64,000 nt of DNA from Paenibacillus piri (lineage in GTDB: Bacteria; Bacillota; Bacilli; Paenibacillales; NBRC-103111): positions 158,899 to 222,898 of the forward strand of contig NZ_SMRT01000014.1 of NCBI RefSeq assembly GCF_004354045.1. The letters run 5' to 3'. The position numbers were made by a program, and so were the translations under genes. Positions 35,227-45,018 of this stretch are shown one piece after another. The first letter of the stretch is position 1; each line of letters begins with the position of its first letter. The notes beneath the pieces were generated by a model. That model had not been told where the DNA came from and did no database searches. It worked only from the letters and a program-made list of their open reading frames with translations.

Positions 35227-36513
35227 ATGAAAAAGACAGGAATGATTTTAGCATCCGTTATGCTCGCGGGCTCTGTTCTTTCCGGCTGCGCATCAAGCGG
35301 CAAAACTACGGAACCGGCAGCTTCCGGCAAGGAAGCAAGCGCTATCAATTTGAAGTACTGGGTTCCGTTCAGCGGCGGTGACGGCGATTTCATGAAAGCG
35401 ATGGTCGATAAATTCAACCAGAGCCAGAAGGAAATAAAAGTGGAAATCCTGAACGTGAAAAATGAAGAGTACTATACGAAGCTGCGCACGGCTCTCGTGG
35501 CCAAGCAAGGTCCGGACGTTTCAGTGGCGCATGTAAGCAAATTGCCGGAGCTTGTATCGACCAATGCTTTGGAAAGTCTTGACGACGTTGCCAAAGAAGC
35601 AGGCGTCGACTGGAGCTCGTTCACTCCGAATATATTGAACTCGACGATTTATAACAGCAAGCATATTGCCATTCCTTTGGATACCCATGCGGAAATTATG
35701 TTTTATAATAAGAAAATTTTAGGCGACGCCGGATTGCTCGATGCGAACGGCAAGCCGAAGATCGCTCAAGGCGCCGACGGATTTATGGCCTTTCTAAAAG
35801 AAATCAAGGCGAAAGTGCCGGCAGATGTAATGCCGTTGGCAACAACCTCCAACGGAAACCAGCCGTACTGGATTTGGTGGACGCTGTACAGTCAAATGGG
35901 CGGCAAAATGCTGAGCGATGACGGAAAGAAAGCGACAATCAACAATGAAAAGAGCGTTAAAGCGCTGCAGTTGATGGCGAACATGGTCAAGGAAGGCTAT
36001 TGGCCGAAAAATATTAAAAACGGCGGCGAAATTTTTACGACCGGTAAAGCCGCGATTTCATTAAACGGGGTCTGGTTCACAGGTGCGGCCGAACAGGCGA
36101 AAGGCTTGGAGTTCGGCGCCATTCCGGTGCCTCAGCTTTATGAGAAGAAAGCGGTCTGGGGCGATAGCCATACGCTTGTCGTTCCCATGCAGGCGAAGAA
36201 AGATCAGGCGAAATTCGTAGCGGCCGTGAAATTTGCGAACTGGCTGGCAGATAACGGGGTTATGTGGTCGAAAGCCGGTCATGTGCCGAGTAAACCGGCT
36301 ATTATCGGGTCCCAGGAGTTTAAATCGCAGCCATATCGCAGCGATTATGTGGAAATTGCCAACTATGTAAGCTACACGCCGAATCATGACAAAGTTCCTG
36401 CAATCAGCGATATTTTGCGCGCCAATTTCGATCTGCTGATGAACGGACAAGCAACCGCCGAGGATGTGCTGAAGAAAGCGGAAAAAGAAGCGAACGACCT
36501 GTTGGCGAAATAA
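35227..36513 (+). CDS. CUT1 sugar-binding lipoprotein
   Basis: 428 residues; ATG 35227 after GGGAGGT. Lipoprotein signal with lipobox LSGC near residue 20. Family 1 solute-binding fold (NLKYWVPFSGGDGDFMKAMV, then FTTGKAAISLNGVWFTGAAE). Surface-anchored receptor of the importer formed by the next two genes. A hairpin with T run follows directly, which would make this gene more abundantly expressed than the permeases. Confidence 0.92.
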   Translation: MKKTGMILASVMLAGSVLSGCASSGKTTEPAASGKEASAINLKYWVPFSGGDGDFMKAMVDKFNQSQKEIKVEILNVKNEEYYTKLRTALVAKQGPDVSVAHVSKLPELVSTNALESLDDVAKEAGVDWSSFTPNILNSTIYNSKHIAIPLDTHAEIMFYNKKILGDAGLLDANGKPKIAQGADGFMAFLKEIKAKVPADVMPLATTSNGNQPYWIWWTLYSQMGGKMLSDDGKKATINNEKSVKALQLMANMVKEGYWPKNIKNGGEIFTTGKAAISLNGVWFTGAAEQAKGLEFGAIPVPQLYEKKAVWGDSHTLVVPMQAKKDQAKFVAAVKFANWLADNGVMWSKAGHVPSKPAIIGSQEFKSQPYRSDYVEIANYVSYTPNHDKVPAISDILRANFDLLMNGQATAEDVLKKAEKEANDLLAK

Positions 36514-36530
36514 TTGAAGCCCGAGACGGA

Positions 36531-36567
36531 GGGATGTTTCCTTAATGGGACATCCCTGCTTTTTTCA
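36531..36567 (+). terminator. Attenuating terminator between binding protein and permeases
   Basis: GGGATGT (36531-36537) pairs with ACATCCC, followed by TGCTTTTTT. Partial read-through would set the ratio of binding protein to permease. Confidence 0.65.
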
Positions 36568-36600
36568 ATTATCCGTGAGGGAGAAGGAGGAGCATACAGC

Positions 36601-37488
36601 ATGATCACGACAAATAGGAAAAAGTGGAATGGCTACGAGCAGCTGCTTGCCTGGTTGTTCTTGCTTCCGTACTTGTTTTTCTACTTGTGGTTTATGTTTT
36701 ACCCGATCATCAAAGGGTTCATTATCAGTTTGAACAAATGGACGATCGGCATAGACCCTCAATTTATCGGATTCAAAAACTATGCGGTCATGTTCAAGGA
36801 CGCCAATTTTTGGGAAGCGCTGTGGCATACCGTTTATTTCGTTATTATTTCCACGCCCTCCCTGGTTGTTGTCGGATTGGCGCTTGCGCTGATCGTAAAT
36901 GCCGGGCTAAAGGGAACGACCTTTTTGCGTTCGGCCTTCTTTTTACCGCATATCCTGTCGATCTCCGTTATAAGCAGTATTTGGGTATTTGTGCTGCAGC
37001 CGTACACGGGGCTTGTGAACTCGATATTGCATCGGTTTGGTTTTGAAGGCGAAATATTTTGGCTGAACGAACCGAATCTGGCATGGATATCGATTCTGAT
37101 CGCTACCGTCTGGTGGACCGTCGGATTTAACATGGTGCTGTTTTTGGCCGGACTTCAGGAAATTCCCGACGATTTGTACGAAGCGGCGCGCATCGACGGT
37201 GCAAACGGCTGGCAGTGCTTTATCCATATCACGATTCCTTCATTAAGAGGCGTAATTATGCTTATCGTCGTGCTGCAATCGATCGCTTCCTTTAAACTGT
37301 TCGGACAGCCGTGGATTATGACTCAAGGCGGACCGGGAACGGCAACAAGGACGCTGGTGCAATATATTTACGAAACGGGATTCCGCAGAAACGATATGGG
37401 CTTGGCCTCGGCGATGTCCTATATCCTCTTCATCGTAATGATCCTATTTGCCGTCGTTCAATTTAAATTTTTGTCCAAAAAAGATTGA
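36601..37488 (+). CDS. CUT1 sugar ABC permease (MalF-like)
   Basis: 295 residues from ATG 36601 (GAAGGAGGAG before it). Six helices beginning LLAWLFLLPYLFFYLWFMFY; EAA loop LYEAARIDGANGWQCFIHIT (about 191-210). Pairs with the next gene. No ATPase gene in the cluster. Confidence 0.92.
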   Translation: MITTNRKKWNGYEQLLAWLFLLPYLFFYLWFMFYPIIKGFIISLNKWTIGIDPQFIGFKNYAVMFKDANFWEALWHTVYFVIISTPSLVVVGLALALIVNAGLKGTTFLRSAFFLPHILSISVISSIWVFVLQPYTGLVNSILHRFGFEGEIFWLNEPNLAWISILIATVWWTVGFNMVLFLAGLQEIPDDLYEAARIDGANGWQCFIHITIPSLRGVIMLIVVLQSIASFKLFGQPWIMTQGGPGTATRTLVQYIYETGFRRNDMGLASAMSYILFIVMILFAVVQFKFLSKKD

Positions 37489-37514
37489 CAGCGCGGAGAA
37501 AGGAAGGATTCGTC

Positions 37515-38351
37515 ATGACCGAAAACAGTCAACGCATATCTATTAGCAGAATCATCGTTTATATCGTCAGTTATTTGTTTGTCGTTATATGGCTGCTGCC
37601 GCTGCTTTGGATGGTATTCACCTCGCTCAAGCCGGCCGGAAGCGCGGTTACGGTGCTTACCGAGCTGATCAGCCCTCCTTTTACATGGGCAAACTTCGAA
37701 TTCGTCACCAGCAATGCATCCGTCTGGAGATGGACCTGGAACAGCACCGTTATTGCCGTCATCACAACGGCCGGTACGCTCGCGATGACGTCGCTCGCCG
37801 CATTTGCTTTGTCGCGCCTTCGTTTTCGCGGTAAAACGTTCGTGTTTTGGCTGATCATCGGAGGTCTTATGGTGCCGACTGAGGCCACGATTATTCCATT
37901 GTTCCAAATGATGATCGATAACGGTTTGGTGAACAGCTACAGCTCCATCATCCTGCCGAGCTTGGCGGCGCCGCTGGGCGTCATGATTTTGAAACAGTTT
38001 TACGACGGGATTCCGAATGAATTGGTAGAGGCGGCGAAAATCGACGGAGCGGGGTTGATCCGCATCTATGCGAGTATTTTTGTCCCGTTGTCCCGCTCGT
38101 CCATGGCGGCATTGGCCATTTTTACATTTATTAGCTCGTGGAACAACTTTTTGTGGCCGTTCCTTGCCATCAGCGACGAGAATATGATGACCCTGCCGAT
38201 CGGGATTCCGCTGTTCCAGGGCACTTATCAAATCGAGCTTACGATCCCGATGGCGGCCAATGTGCTGGCGAGCTTCCCGGCGATACTCGTATTTATTATT
38301 TTTCAAAAACATATCATTAAAGGGATTACGATGACAGGCATTAAAGGATAG
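37515..38351 (+). CDS. CUT1 sugar ABC permease (MalG-like)
   Basis: 278 residues from ATG 37515 (GAAAGGAAGG before it). Six helices; EAA loop LVEAAKIDGAGLIRIYASIF; C-terminal FQKHIIKGITMTGIKG is the hallmark of MalG-type permeases. 26 bases after the preceding permease, 47 before the glycosidase gene. Confidence 0.92.
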   Translation: MTENSQRISISRIIVYIVSYLFVVIWLLPLLWMVFTSLKPAGSAVTVLTELISPPFTWANFEFVTSNASVWRWTWNSTVIAVITTAGTLAMTSLAAFALSRLRFRGKTFVFWLIIGGLMVPTEATIIPLFQMMIDNGLVNSYSSIILPSLAAPLGVMILKQFYDGIPNELVEAAKIDGAGLIRIYASIFVPLSRSSMAALAIFTFISSWNNFLWPFLAISDENMMTLPIGIPLFQGTYQIELTIPMAANVLASFPAILVFIIFQKHIIKGITMTGIKG

Positions 38352-38398
38352 ACAGAAATAAGGCAAGCCTAGAATGAGCAGGGTGGAGGAAAATCATA

Positions 38399-41173
38399 AT
38401 GAGAAAGCAATGGAGCCTGTCGGGCACGTGGACTTTTACAACCGATCCAAAGGATCAGGGAGAAAGGAATTATTGGTACGAACAAAAAAAGGGACTTCCC
38501 GAAGGACGCGAAGTACCGGTTCCTCATATATGGCAAAGAGACGGGGGGGAGCTCGTTAATTATTACGGTACCGCATGGTATGCGCGCACGTTTCAGGTTC
38601 ATGAGTTCGACCGCAGCAAGCGTCTGTTTCTGCACTTTGACGCCGTGGATTATTTGACCCGCGTATGGGTGAACGGAAGCTATGTTGGCGAGCGGGAGGG
38701 AGGATTCACACCTTTTGAATTCGATATTACGGACTGCTTGAACGAAGGGACGGAGCAGACCGTTACGGTTCGCGTCTACGACCCGCAGGACAATGCGGAT
38801 ATTCCGATCGGCAAACAAGGCAGCTGGTACACGCGGGTAAGCGGCATTTGGCAGGATGTTTATTTGGAGGAACGTCCGGCCATTTATGTGGAGCAAATCA
38901 AGGTGACGCCGGATATCGACCGCAGCGCCGTCTCGGTTCGGTACCGCTTAAGCGCAGCGGCAGCGGCTCGGCAGGTTGTACACTTCAGCGTGAAGCACCA
39001 CCTGGGCGATGGAGCGGCTGTTGCGGCAGGCCAGGCGGAAGCCGGAGCAGCGGAAGGCGCGTTCGAGCTTGAAATTCCCAATGCGGTACTGTGGGATACG
39101 GAAAATCCGCATCTATACGAGCTTGAGCTGACCCTCGACAGCGGAAACGGCCGAACCGATGCGAAGACGGAAATTTTCGGGATGCGCAAGGTTGAGCATA
39201 AGGACGGTATGATCCTGTTGAACGGCAAGCCGCTTTATATCCGTGGAGCCCTGGATCAGGCGTTTTATCCGGATACGATTTACACGGCGCCATCCGATGC
39301 CTACATTCAGCGGGAAATTGAGCTTGCCAAGCAGATGGGATTTAACCTGCTCCGCAAGCATATCAAAATTGAGCTGCCGCGTTACTTGTATTGGGCGGAC
39401 CGGATGGGCATGCTGATTTGGGCAGAGGCCCCCAACTATGTAAAGTGGACGAAGCGGAGCATGCTTCGATTCCGTCATGACTTGTTCGGCATGGTTGACC
39501 GCGATTACAACAGACCGTCCATTATTATTTGGTCGATTTATAACGAGGAATGGGGCCTTGAATGGGATTTGGCCAACGATCCGGAGAAGCAGCGGCATGT
39601 GGCGGAAATGTATGACGAGCTGAAGGCCTGCGATCCGACAAGACTGATCTGCGACAACAGCGGCTGGACTCATGTGAAGACGGACATTAACGATCATCAC
39701 CGTTATTTCGTCTGTCCGGACCAGCTGGAAGCTTGGGAGCGTGATCTCGACGAATTTGTTGTAGGCCGTCCCGACCGCAACTTTGTCGACGGCTATCCAT
39801 CGAACGGCGAACCGATCGTCGTTTCGGAATTCGGCGTCTGGGGGCTGCCGAGCATGCAGAAGCTGAAGGAGCATTACGGCGCTCAAGAGCCGTGGTGGTT
39901 TATTAATCAAGGCGAGGAATCTCATCAGGAAGATTATAAAAAGCCTGTGACCGCCGCGGTCAATTTCTCGCGGTTTGGCCTGGACCGGGTATTCGGATCA
40001 TTCGAGGAATTGGCCGCCGCTTCGCAAAAACGGATGTTCCGCGCAGTCAAATCCATTATCGAGGAAATGCGCAAGCGTCCTGTCGTGGCGGGTTACGTCG
40101 TAACGGAATTTACGGATATCGAATGGGAAACGAACGGTTGGCTCGATTATTTGCGCAATCCGAAGGAAGGCTTTGAACGCCTGAAAGATTTTAACGGCGC
40201 TACGGCGGTGATGGCGGATAACGTAAACCGCAATCTATGGTCGGGCGAAAGCCAGGCCTGGGACGTCGTGATCTCCAACAACGATATGAAATCGTTCGAA
40301 GGCTCCGTCGAGTGGCGCATTGAAGGAACGGACCTGTCGGGCGCCGTTCCGGTCAAGCTGGACGGCCGGCTGCATTTGGTGTTGGAGCAAGCAATTCGCT
40401 TCACCGCGCCGGCTGTCGCCGAGCCGGGCTTTTATAAGCTGCGGTTGGAGCTGCTGGAGGGAGGCCGGCGGCTTGCCATAAACGAGGAAGAGCTGACGGT
40501 ATCGCCTGCGGCGGCGGGTAACGCGGGAGGCACGGCGGTCACGCTGTATCAAATGCCGCAGTCTTTGGCGGACGCCATGGCCTTGAGAGGCTTCAAGGTG
40601 AAGGCCGGGCTGGATCAGAACGCGGTCATCCTGACCGACTGCCTCGATCAAGACGTTTTAAACCATGTATATGAGGGCGGTCAAGTCGTCTTTTTGGCCG
40701 AACAAGGCGAACAGCTGGAGCACAGAGGCCAATTTACGTTCCGTCATTTGCCGGAGGGCGAAAGCTGGCCGCGGGCTTCGTCGTTTAACTTCGTCGATCC
40801 GGCCTGGTTCGGCGGCATTCCGCTTCAGCCGGAAATGGGCTGGGAAGCGGATGCCCTCATTCCCAATTATGTGGTGCCTTTCAGCGATTACAAAATTGCC
40901 GGAGGCCGCCGTGTTATTCCGTTGTTTGGCAATCCGCAGCTGGGCGAATCAAGCGAAATCGTCTCCGGCTACTTCCAAGGCTGGATCGGCCAGGTAGGCG
41001 GCTCCATGATCCGGAAATCGCACGGCCAAGGCTCGATCCTGCTTGTAACGTGGAGACTGATGGACCATTACGGATCCCATCCGATTGCGACCCAAGTGCT
41101 GAATAAGCTGGTTCAACAGCAAGCGGAGCTGCTGGAAAGAGCGGTTTCGACAGCTGATTCTATTGGAGAATAA
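38399..41173 (+). CDS. Glycoside hydrolase family 2 enzyme
   Basis: 924 residues, no signal peptide, so cytoplasmic. N-terminal sugar-binding jelly roll (about 5-170: RVWVNGSYVGEREGGFTPFE), Ig-like domain (about 175-275), TIM barrel (about 280-590) with acid/base N382-E383 in IYNEEWG and nucleophile E477 in VVSEFGVWG, and a long C-terminal beta region. Beta-glucuronidase, beta-galactosidase and beta-mannosidase share this layout; motifs do not separate them with certainty. GGAGG supports ATG 38399. Acts on sugar brought in by the upstream importer. Confidence 0.9.
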   Translation: MRKQWSLSGTWTFTTDPKDQGERNYWYEQKKGLPEGREVPVPHIWQRDGGELVNYYGTAWYARTFQVHEFDRSKRLFLHFDAVDYLTRVWVNGSYVGEREGGFTPFEFDITDCLNEGTEQTVTVRVYDPQDNADIPIGKQGSWYTRVSGIWQDVYLEERPAIYVEQIKVTPDIDRSAVSVRYRLSAAAAARQVVHFSVKHHLGDGAAVAAGQAEAGAAEGAFELEIPNAVLWDTENPHLYELELTLDSGNGRTDAKTEIFGMRKVEHKDGMILLNGKPLYIRGALDQAFYPDTIYTAPSDAYIQREIELAKQMGFNLLRKHIKIELPRYLYWADRMGMLIWAEAPNYVKWTKRSMLRFRHDLFGMVDRDYNRPSIIIWSIYNEEWGLEWDLANDPEKQRHVAEMYDELKACDPTRLICDNSGWTHVKTDINDHHRYFVCPDQLEAWERDLDEFVVGRPDRNFVDGYPSNGEPIVVSEFGVWGLPSMQKLKEHYGAQEPWWFINQGEESHQEDYKKPVTAAVNFSRFGLDRVFGSFEELAAASQKRMFRAVKSIIEEMRKRPVVAGYVVTEFTDIEWETNGWLDYLRNPKEGFERLKDFNGATAVMADNVNRNLWSGESQAWDVVISNNDMKSFEGSVEWRIEGTDLSGAVPVKLDGRLHLVLEQAIRFTAPAVAEPGFYKLRLELLEGGRRLAINEEELTVSPAAAGNAGGTAVTLYQMPQSLADAMALRGFKVKAGLDQNAVILTDCLDQDVLNHVYEGGQVVFLAEQGEQLEHRGQFTFRHLPEGESWPRASSFNFVDPAWFGGIPLQPEMGWEADALIPNYVVPFSDYKIAGGRRVIPLFGNPQLGESSEIVSGYFQGWIGQVGGSMIRKSHGQGSILLVTWRLMDHYGSHPIATQVLNKLVQQQAELLERAVSTADSIGE

Positions 41174-41185
41174 GGAGGGCTACCC

Positions 41186-43216
41186 ATGCATAAAGAGTTA
41201 CGGCCGCCGGCTGTGCCGCTGGTTGCTATCGATCCGTATTTTAGCGTCTGGTCCACCGGCAATCATTTGTATGACAATCATACCAAGCATTGGACGACAA
41301 GACGCCACGACCGGGAAGAATCCCACGGAATGGTCGGCATGGCAGTCATTGACGGCGTTGTGTACCGGTTTATCGGCAAACTGAACTATGATGAGGATGA
41401 TTACGAGGAGCCAGTCGCGATGCGGCAGACGTCGCTTACCGTCAAGCCTCTCTCCACCATTTATACGTTTGAAGCGGCCGGCGTCACCCTGACCGTTGAT
41501 TTTACTTCGCCGCTGCTGCTTGACCGTCTGGATATATTATCAAGACCGGCCTCGTATATAACGATTGAAGCGGCTTCCCATGACGGCAATGAGCATGAGG
41601 TAAGCTTATACTTCGATGTGACCGGGGAGTGGTGCGTCCACTTCCAGTCGCAAGAAATTGAATGGTCGCGGCCTGCGGTGCGGGATGATATCCAGGCGAT
41701 GCGGATGGGCACTGTGAAGCAGAACGTTTTAGGCAGAAAAGGCGACAGGACGCGCATCGACTGGGGCTACGTTTATTTGGCTGTGCCGGGTGCCGACAAG
41801 CTTGACACACGAATCGGCCCGGTCGGCATGCGCAAGCAGTTTGCGCAATCCAAAAGCTTCCCTGGCACTCAGGACGATACGAGAATGCCGCGCGCCGCTG
41901 AAGATGAAACGCCGGTGATGGCAGCCTTGATGCATCTGGGGAAAGTGGGAAGCGCCGCCAAGTCGCAGCTGTTCGTAGTCGCCTATGACGATATTTATTC
42001 GATCGAATATTTCGGGCGAAAGCTGCCGGGCTATTGGCGGAAGTTTCATGAAAATGCGGAACGGATGATTGCCGCCGCCATTGACGAGCACGCTGACATT
42101 ATGCAAAGATGCGCCGCATTTAACGAACTGCTGATCGAACGCGCCGAGCGGGCGGGCGGTCCGAAGTATGCCGATATATTAAGTCTCGCATACCGCCAGG
42201 CGATTGCCGCTCATAAGCTGGTCGAGGACGAGCGGGGTGAAATCATTTTCCTGTCCAAAGAATGCGACAGCAACGGCTGCATAGGAACAGTGGACGTAAG
42301 CTACCCGTCCATGCCGTTATTTTTACTGTACAATCCGGAGCTGCTCAAAGGTATGCTCCGTCCCATTTTCCGGTATGCGCAGTCGGAGGCATGGCCATAT
42401 GAATTTGCGCCGCATGATGTAGGAAGGTACCCGATCGCCAACGGGCAGGCATACGGTAAAGAAATGGAAAGGCAGATGCCGGTTGAGGAATGCGGCAACA
42501 TGCTCATTATGACGACCGCTGTTTGCCTGGCCGAAGGGAACGTCGAGTTTGCCGAGCAAAACTGGGAGCTGCTGTCCCAATGGGCCGATTATTTGACCGA
42601 GTACGGATTGGATCCGGGCAACCAGCTGTGCACCGACGATTTTGCCGGACATTTGGCGCATAACGCCAACCTGTCGATCAAGGCGATTGAAGGCTTGGGA
42701 GGCTTTGCTCAGCTTTGCCGGCTGGCCGGGAAACCGGATGCTGCGGAACGTTATCGGGCCAAAGCGCAAAGTATGGCCGAGGAATGGATTGCGATGGCCC
42801 AGGACGGAGATCATTACCGGTTGGCTTTTGACGTGCCGGGAAGCTGGAGCTTGAAATATAATCTGGTCTGGGACATTTTATTTCAGTCGAGTCTGTTTCC
42901 GAAAGAAGTCGTTGAGCGTGAAGTCGCCTATTATAAACGGAAATCAAACCGGTACGGGACTCCGCTTGATAGCCGCAAAACGTATACCAAGGTCGATTGG
43001 CTTGTCTGGGCGGCGTCATTGGCAGAGGACAGGAATGATTTTATCGAGCTGATAAATCCGATTTGGGATTTTCTGAACGAATCCAGACACCGTGTGCCCT
43101 TCAGCGACTGGTATTACACGATTGACGGAACCTACGTTTCCTTCGTAAACCGTTCGGTAGTGGGCGGCTTGTTTATCCGGCTTATGATGGATGGACAATG
43201 GAACAAATCGGTCTAG
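41186..43216 (+). CDS. GtaA-like (DUF5127/DUF4965/DUF1793) glycosidase-type protein
   Basis: 676 residues, no signal peptide; AGGAGG supports ATG 41186. The start PPAVPLVAIDPYFSVWSTGN with HTKHWTTRRHD is the DUF4964/5127 pattern, the middle (LAYRQAIAAHKLVEDERGEI, then FLSKECDSNGCIGTVDVSYP) is DUF4965, and the end (ANLSIKAIEGLGGFAQLCRL, CTDDFAGH) is the DUF1793 six-hairpin part. Fungal relatives are called glutaminase A, but bacterial ones sit in carbohydrate operons and have an alpha/alpha-barrel like glycosidases. Last gene of the importer-GH2 operon; likely a glycan-cleaving enzyme of unknown bond. Confidence 0.85.
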   Translation: MHKELRPPAVPLVAIDPYFSVWSTGNHLYDNHTKHWTTRRHDREESHGMVGMAVIDGVVYRFIGKLNYDEDDYEEPVAMRQTSLTVKPLSTIYTFEAAGVTLTVDFTSPLLLDRLDILSRPASYITIEAASHDGNEHEVSLYFDVTGEWCVHFQSQEIEWSRPAVRDDIQAMRMGTVKQNVLGRKGDRTRIDWGYVYLAVPGADKLDTRIGPVGMRKQFAQSKSFPGTQDDTRMPRAAEDETPVMAALMHLGKVGSAAKSQLFVVAYDDIYSIEYFGRKLPGYWRKFHENAERMIAAAIDEHADIMQRCAAFNELLIERAERAGGPKYADILSLAYRQAIAAHKLVEDERGEIIFLSKECDSNGCIGTVDVSYPSMPLFLLYNPELLKGMLRPIFRYAQSEAWPYEFAPHDVGRYPIANGQAYGKEMERQMPVEECGNMLIMTTAVCLAEGNVEFAEQNWELLSQWADYLTEYGLDPGNQLCTDDFAGHLAHNANLSIKAIEGLGGFAQLCRLAGKPDAAERYRAKAQSMAEEWIAMAQDGDHYRLAFDVPGSWSLKYNLVWDILFQSSLFPKEVVEREVAYYKRKSNRYGTPLDSRKTYTKVDWLVWAASLAEDRNDFIELINPIWDFLNESRHRVPFSDWYYTIDGTYVSFVNRSVVGGLFIRLMMDGQWNKSV

Positions 43217-43339
43217 GGCAAGCGCGCTGCAAAATGGTCGGCTAAAGCGCCGCAGGGAGCGGCCGGCCTGCGAATAGAATACGCCGCTAAAACCTGCTAT
43301 ACTGATGACTTATGGACATACGATCAGAGGTGAAAAGCT

Positions 43340-43597
43340 ATGGCGAAGAAAAGACCGCTCCCGGCCCCGAAGCCGGCGTCTTCAGACAAGCCCGCTACGC
43401 TGAAGGATTTGCTGAGCCCGGACATTGTGGAAAAGCTGAATTCGCAGGCCGGCGAGCTGAAAGCCGCGGAGGAAAAACGCAAGGAGCAGCAGCGCCTTGA
43501 GGCGGCGGAAGCCCGCAAGGCCGAGCAGAAGCGGCTTGACAACGATTTCGGGCATTTGCTGGAGCAGAGCTTGAAGGACTGGAAAAAATACAAATAA
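43340..43597 (+). CDS. yqkE: YqkE-like small charged protein (DUF3886)
   Basis: 85 residues, very lysine- and glutamate-rich (AAEEKRKEQQRLEAAEARKA forms a single long helix). The LKDLLSPDIVEKL start and the end FGHLLEQSLKDWKKYK match YqkE of Bacillus. Cytoplasmic; function unknown. ATG 43340 follows AGAGGTG. Confidence 0.75.
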   Translation: MAKKRPLPAPKPASSDKPATLKDLLSPDIVEKLNSQAGELKAAEEKRKEQQRLEAAEARKAEQKRLDNDFGHLLEQSLKDWKKYK

Positions 43598-43822
43598 GAA
43601 AACCTCTATCGAGGCCTTTCCAGGATGAGCGACCGCGATTTAAATGTAGGTTTTCTTGCAATGACAGAAAGCTTCAGCTCCGCTGAAAACTTATACTTTC
43701 TGTCATTATAAGAAAACCTCTATCGAGGCCTTTCCAGGATGAGCGACCGCGATTTAAATGTAGGTTTTCTTGCAATGACAGAAAGCTTCAGCTCCGCTGA
43801 AAACTTATACTTTCTGTCATTA
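43595..43822. repeat. Exact tandem duplication of a 114-base two-hairpin unit
   Basis: Units 43595-43708 and 43709-43822 read identically. Each contains AAGAAAACCT paired with AGGTTTTCTT, and AATGACAGAAAG paired with CTTTCTGTCATT, both with long loops. The unit begins at the stop codon of yqkE. Confidence 0.9.
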
Positions 43823-43829
43823 TAAAAAA

Positions 43830-43862
43830 AGGACCCACCAGCAACGGGCTGAGTGGGTCTTC
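43830..43862 (-). terminator. Terminator of panB
   Basis: GACCCAC and GTGGGTC form the stem; read on the minus strand it is followed by CCTTTTTTT. Confidence 0.7.
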
Positions 43863-44005
43863 AACATTTATATATATCAAAAAAGGGGTCGTTATTAGTA
43901 TAACCCGGCTACTTTAAGAAAAGATGAATATTATATTTCATTTATATTACAAAAATGGCCCGCAAGCGTAATGAATGAACAGGAACGATTGCCGCAAGCC
44001 TCTGT

Positions 44006-44821
44006 TCACGAATACCAATTCAATAATGCTTCCCGTTCCTCATCTTTCATATGCCGAACGTTCGTAAGTTGTGGAAACGCACCGCTTTCAACTTCATTTG
44101 CATACGCTTGAAATGACTTGAGCATCATTTCGCCTACATTGCCGTAGTTTTTCGCATGTCGCATTTCACGCGGGTTAATTCCCAGCATATCTTGAACTAC
44201 AAGCACCTGCCCGTCTGTAAATCTTCCCGCTCCAATGCCGATCGTCGGGATCATAAGCTTTTCCGAGATAACTTTTCCGAGTTCTTCGGGTATAAGCTCA
44301 AGAACGACCATACTCGCGCCGGCATCCTGCAATGAAATTGCGCTTTCCGCCACGATTTTGGCTGAATCGAATGTTTTGCCCTGAACAGCTGCCTTGTCAT
44401 GGTGCTGGGGGGTAAAACCGAGGTGCCCCCAAACCTCAATACCGTTGTTGTGCAAATGCGACACTATCTCTGCCTGCAAGCCTTCCAGCTTGACGCCATC
44501 CGCTCCATGGAGCGTCAATTTCTTGGCAGTCACCAATGCCATGTCTGGATTCTCGTACGTCTTGTACGGCATATCCGCGAGCAAATACGCTTCCTTCACT
44601 CCCCTGCGCACCGCTTTTAAATGGTGAATGATTTCATCAAGGGTGACCGATATTTCACGTTCGTAGCCCAACTCGTTCGTTCCCAACGAATCCCCGACAA
44701 AAATTACATCCAATCCTGCTTTGTCCTGCAATACGGCGGTAGGGTAGTCGTAACACGTAAGCATCGTAATTTTTTGCGCATTTAGTTTCTTTCGGTGCAA
44801 ATAGTTCATGTTTTTTGCCAT
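44006..44821 (-). CDS. panB: 3-methyl-2-oxobutanoate hydroxymethyltransferase
   Basis: 271 residues. Transfers a hydroxymethyl group from methylene-tetrahydrofolate to 2-oxoisovalerate, giving ketopantoate, the first step of pantothenate synthesis. Motifs TCYDYPTAVLQDKAGLDVIF, VGDSLGTNELGY (metal-binding Asp), GADGVKLEG, VWGHLGFTPQH, and IPTIGIGAGRFTDGQVLVVQ are intact. AGGAGGATTTACATG gives a sure start. No panC or panD nearby, unlike in Bacillus. Confidence 0.93.
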   Translation of the reverse strand: MAKNMNYLHRKKLNAQKITMLTCYDYPTAVLQDKAGLDVIFVGDSLGTNELGYEREISVTLDEIIHHLKAVRRGVKEAYLLADMPYKTYENPDMALVTAKKLTLHGADGVKLEGLQAEIVSHLHNNGIEVWGHLGFTPQHHDKAAVQGKTFDSAKIVAESAISLQDAGASMVVLELIPEELGKVISEKLMIPTIGIGAGRFTDGQVLVVQDMLGINPREMRHAKNYGNVGEMMLKSFQAYANEVESGAFPQLTNVRHMKDEEREALLNWYS

Positions 44822-45018
44822 GTAAATCCTCCTTAGTCTCTGTTCACTTTGGAATCAAAGCACGGAAAATGGTAAGCCGTTCAATGCAATGCGTCAGGTA
44901 TGAGCTCCAATGGATGCCATCCCGACGCTTAAGATTTTAACATAAATGAAAGGCCCTTCCAATCTCATCATTCGGATGAAGGAACCGCCCGCGCAGCGGT
45001 TATTTATTCGCCGGTCTG

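Noticed and set aside
37458..38366. 302-codon minus-strand frame
   Set aside because: Antisense to the MalG-like permease; composition rich in Arg, His and Gln as in shadow frames.
43595..43822. CRISPR array
   Set aside because: Only two adjacent identical units with no spacers; no cas genes. No other array-like pattern in the window.
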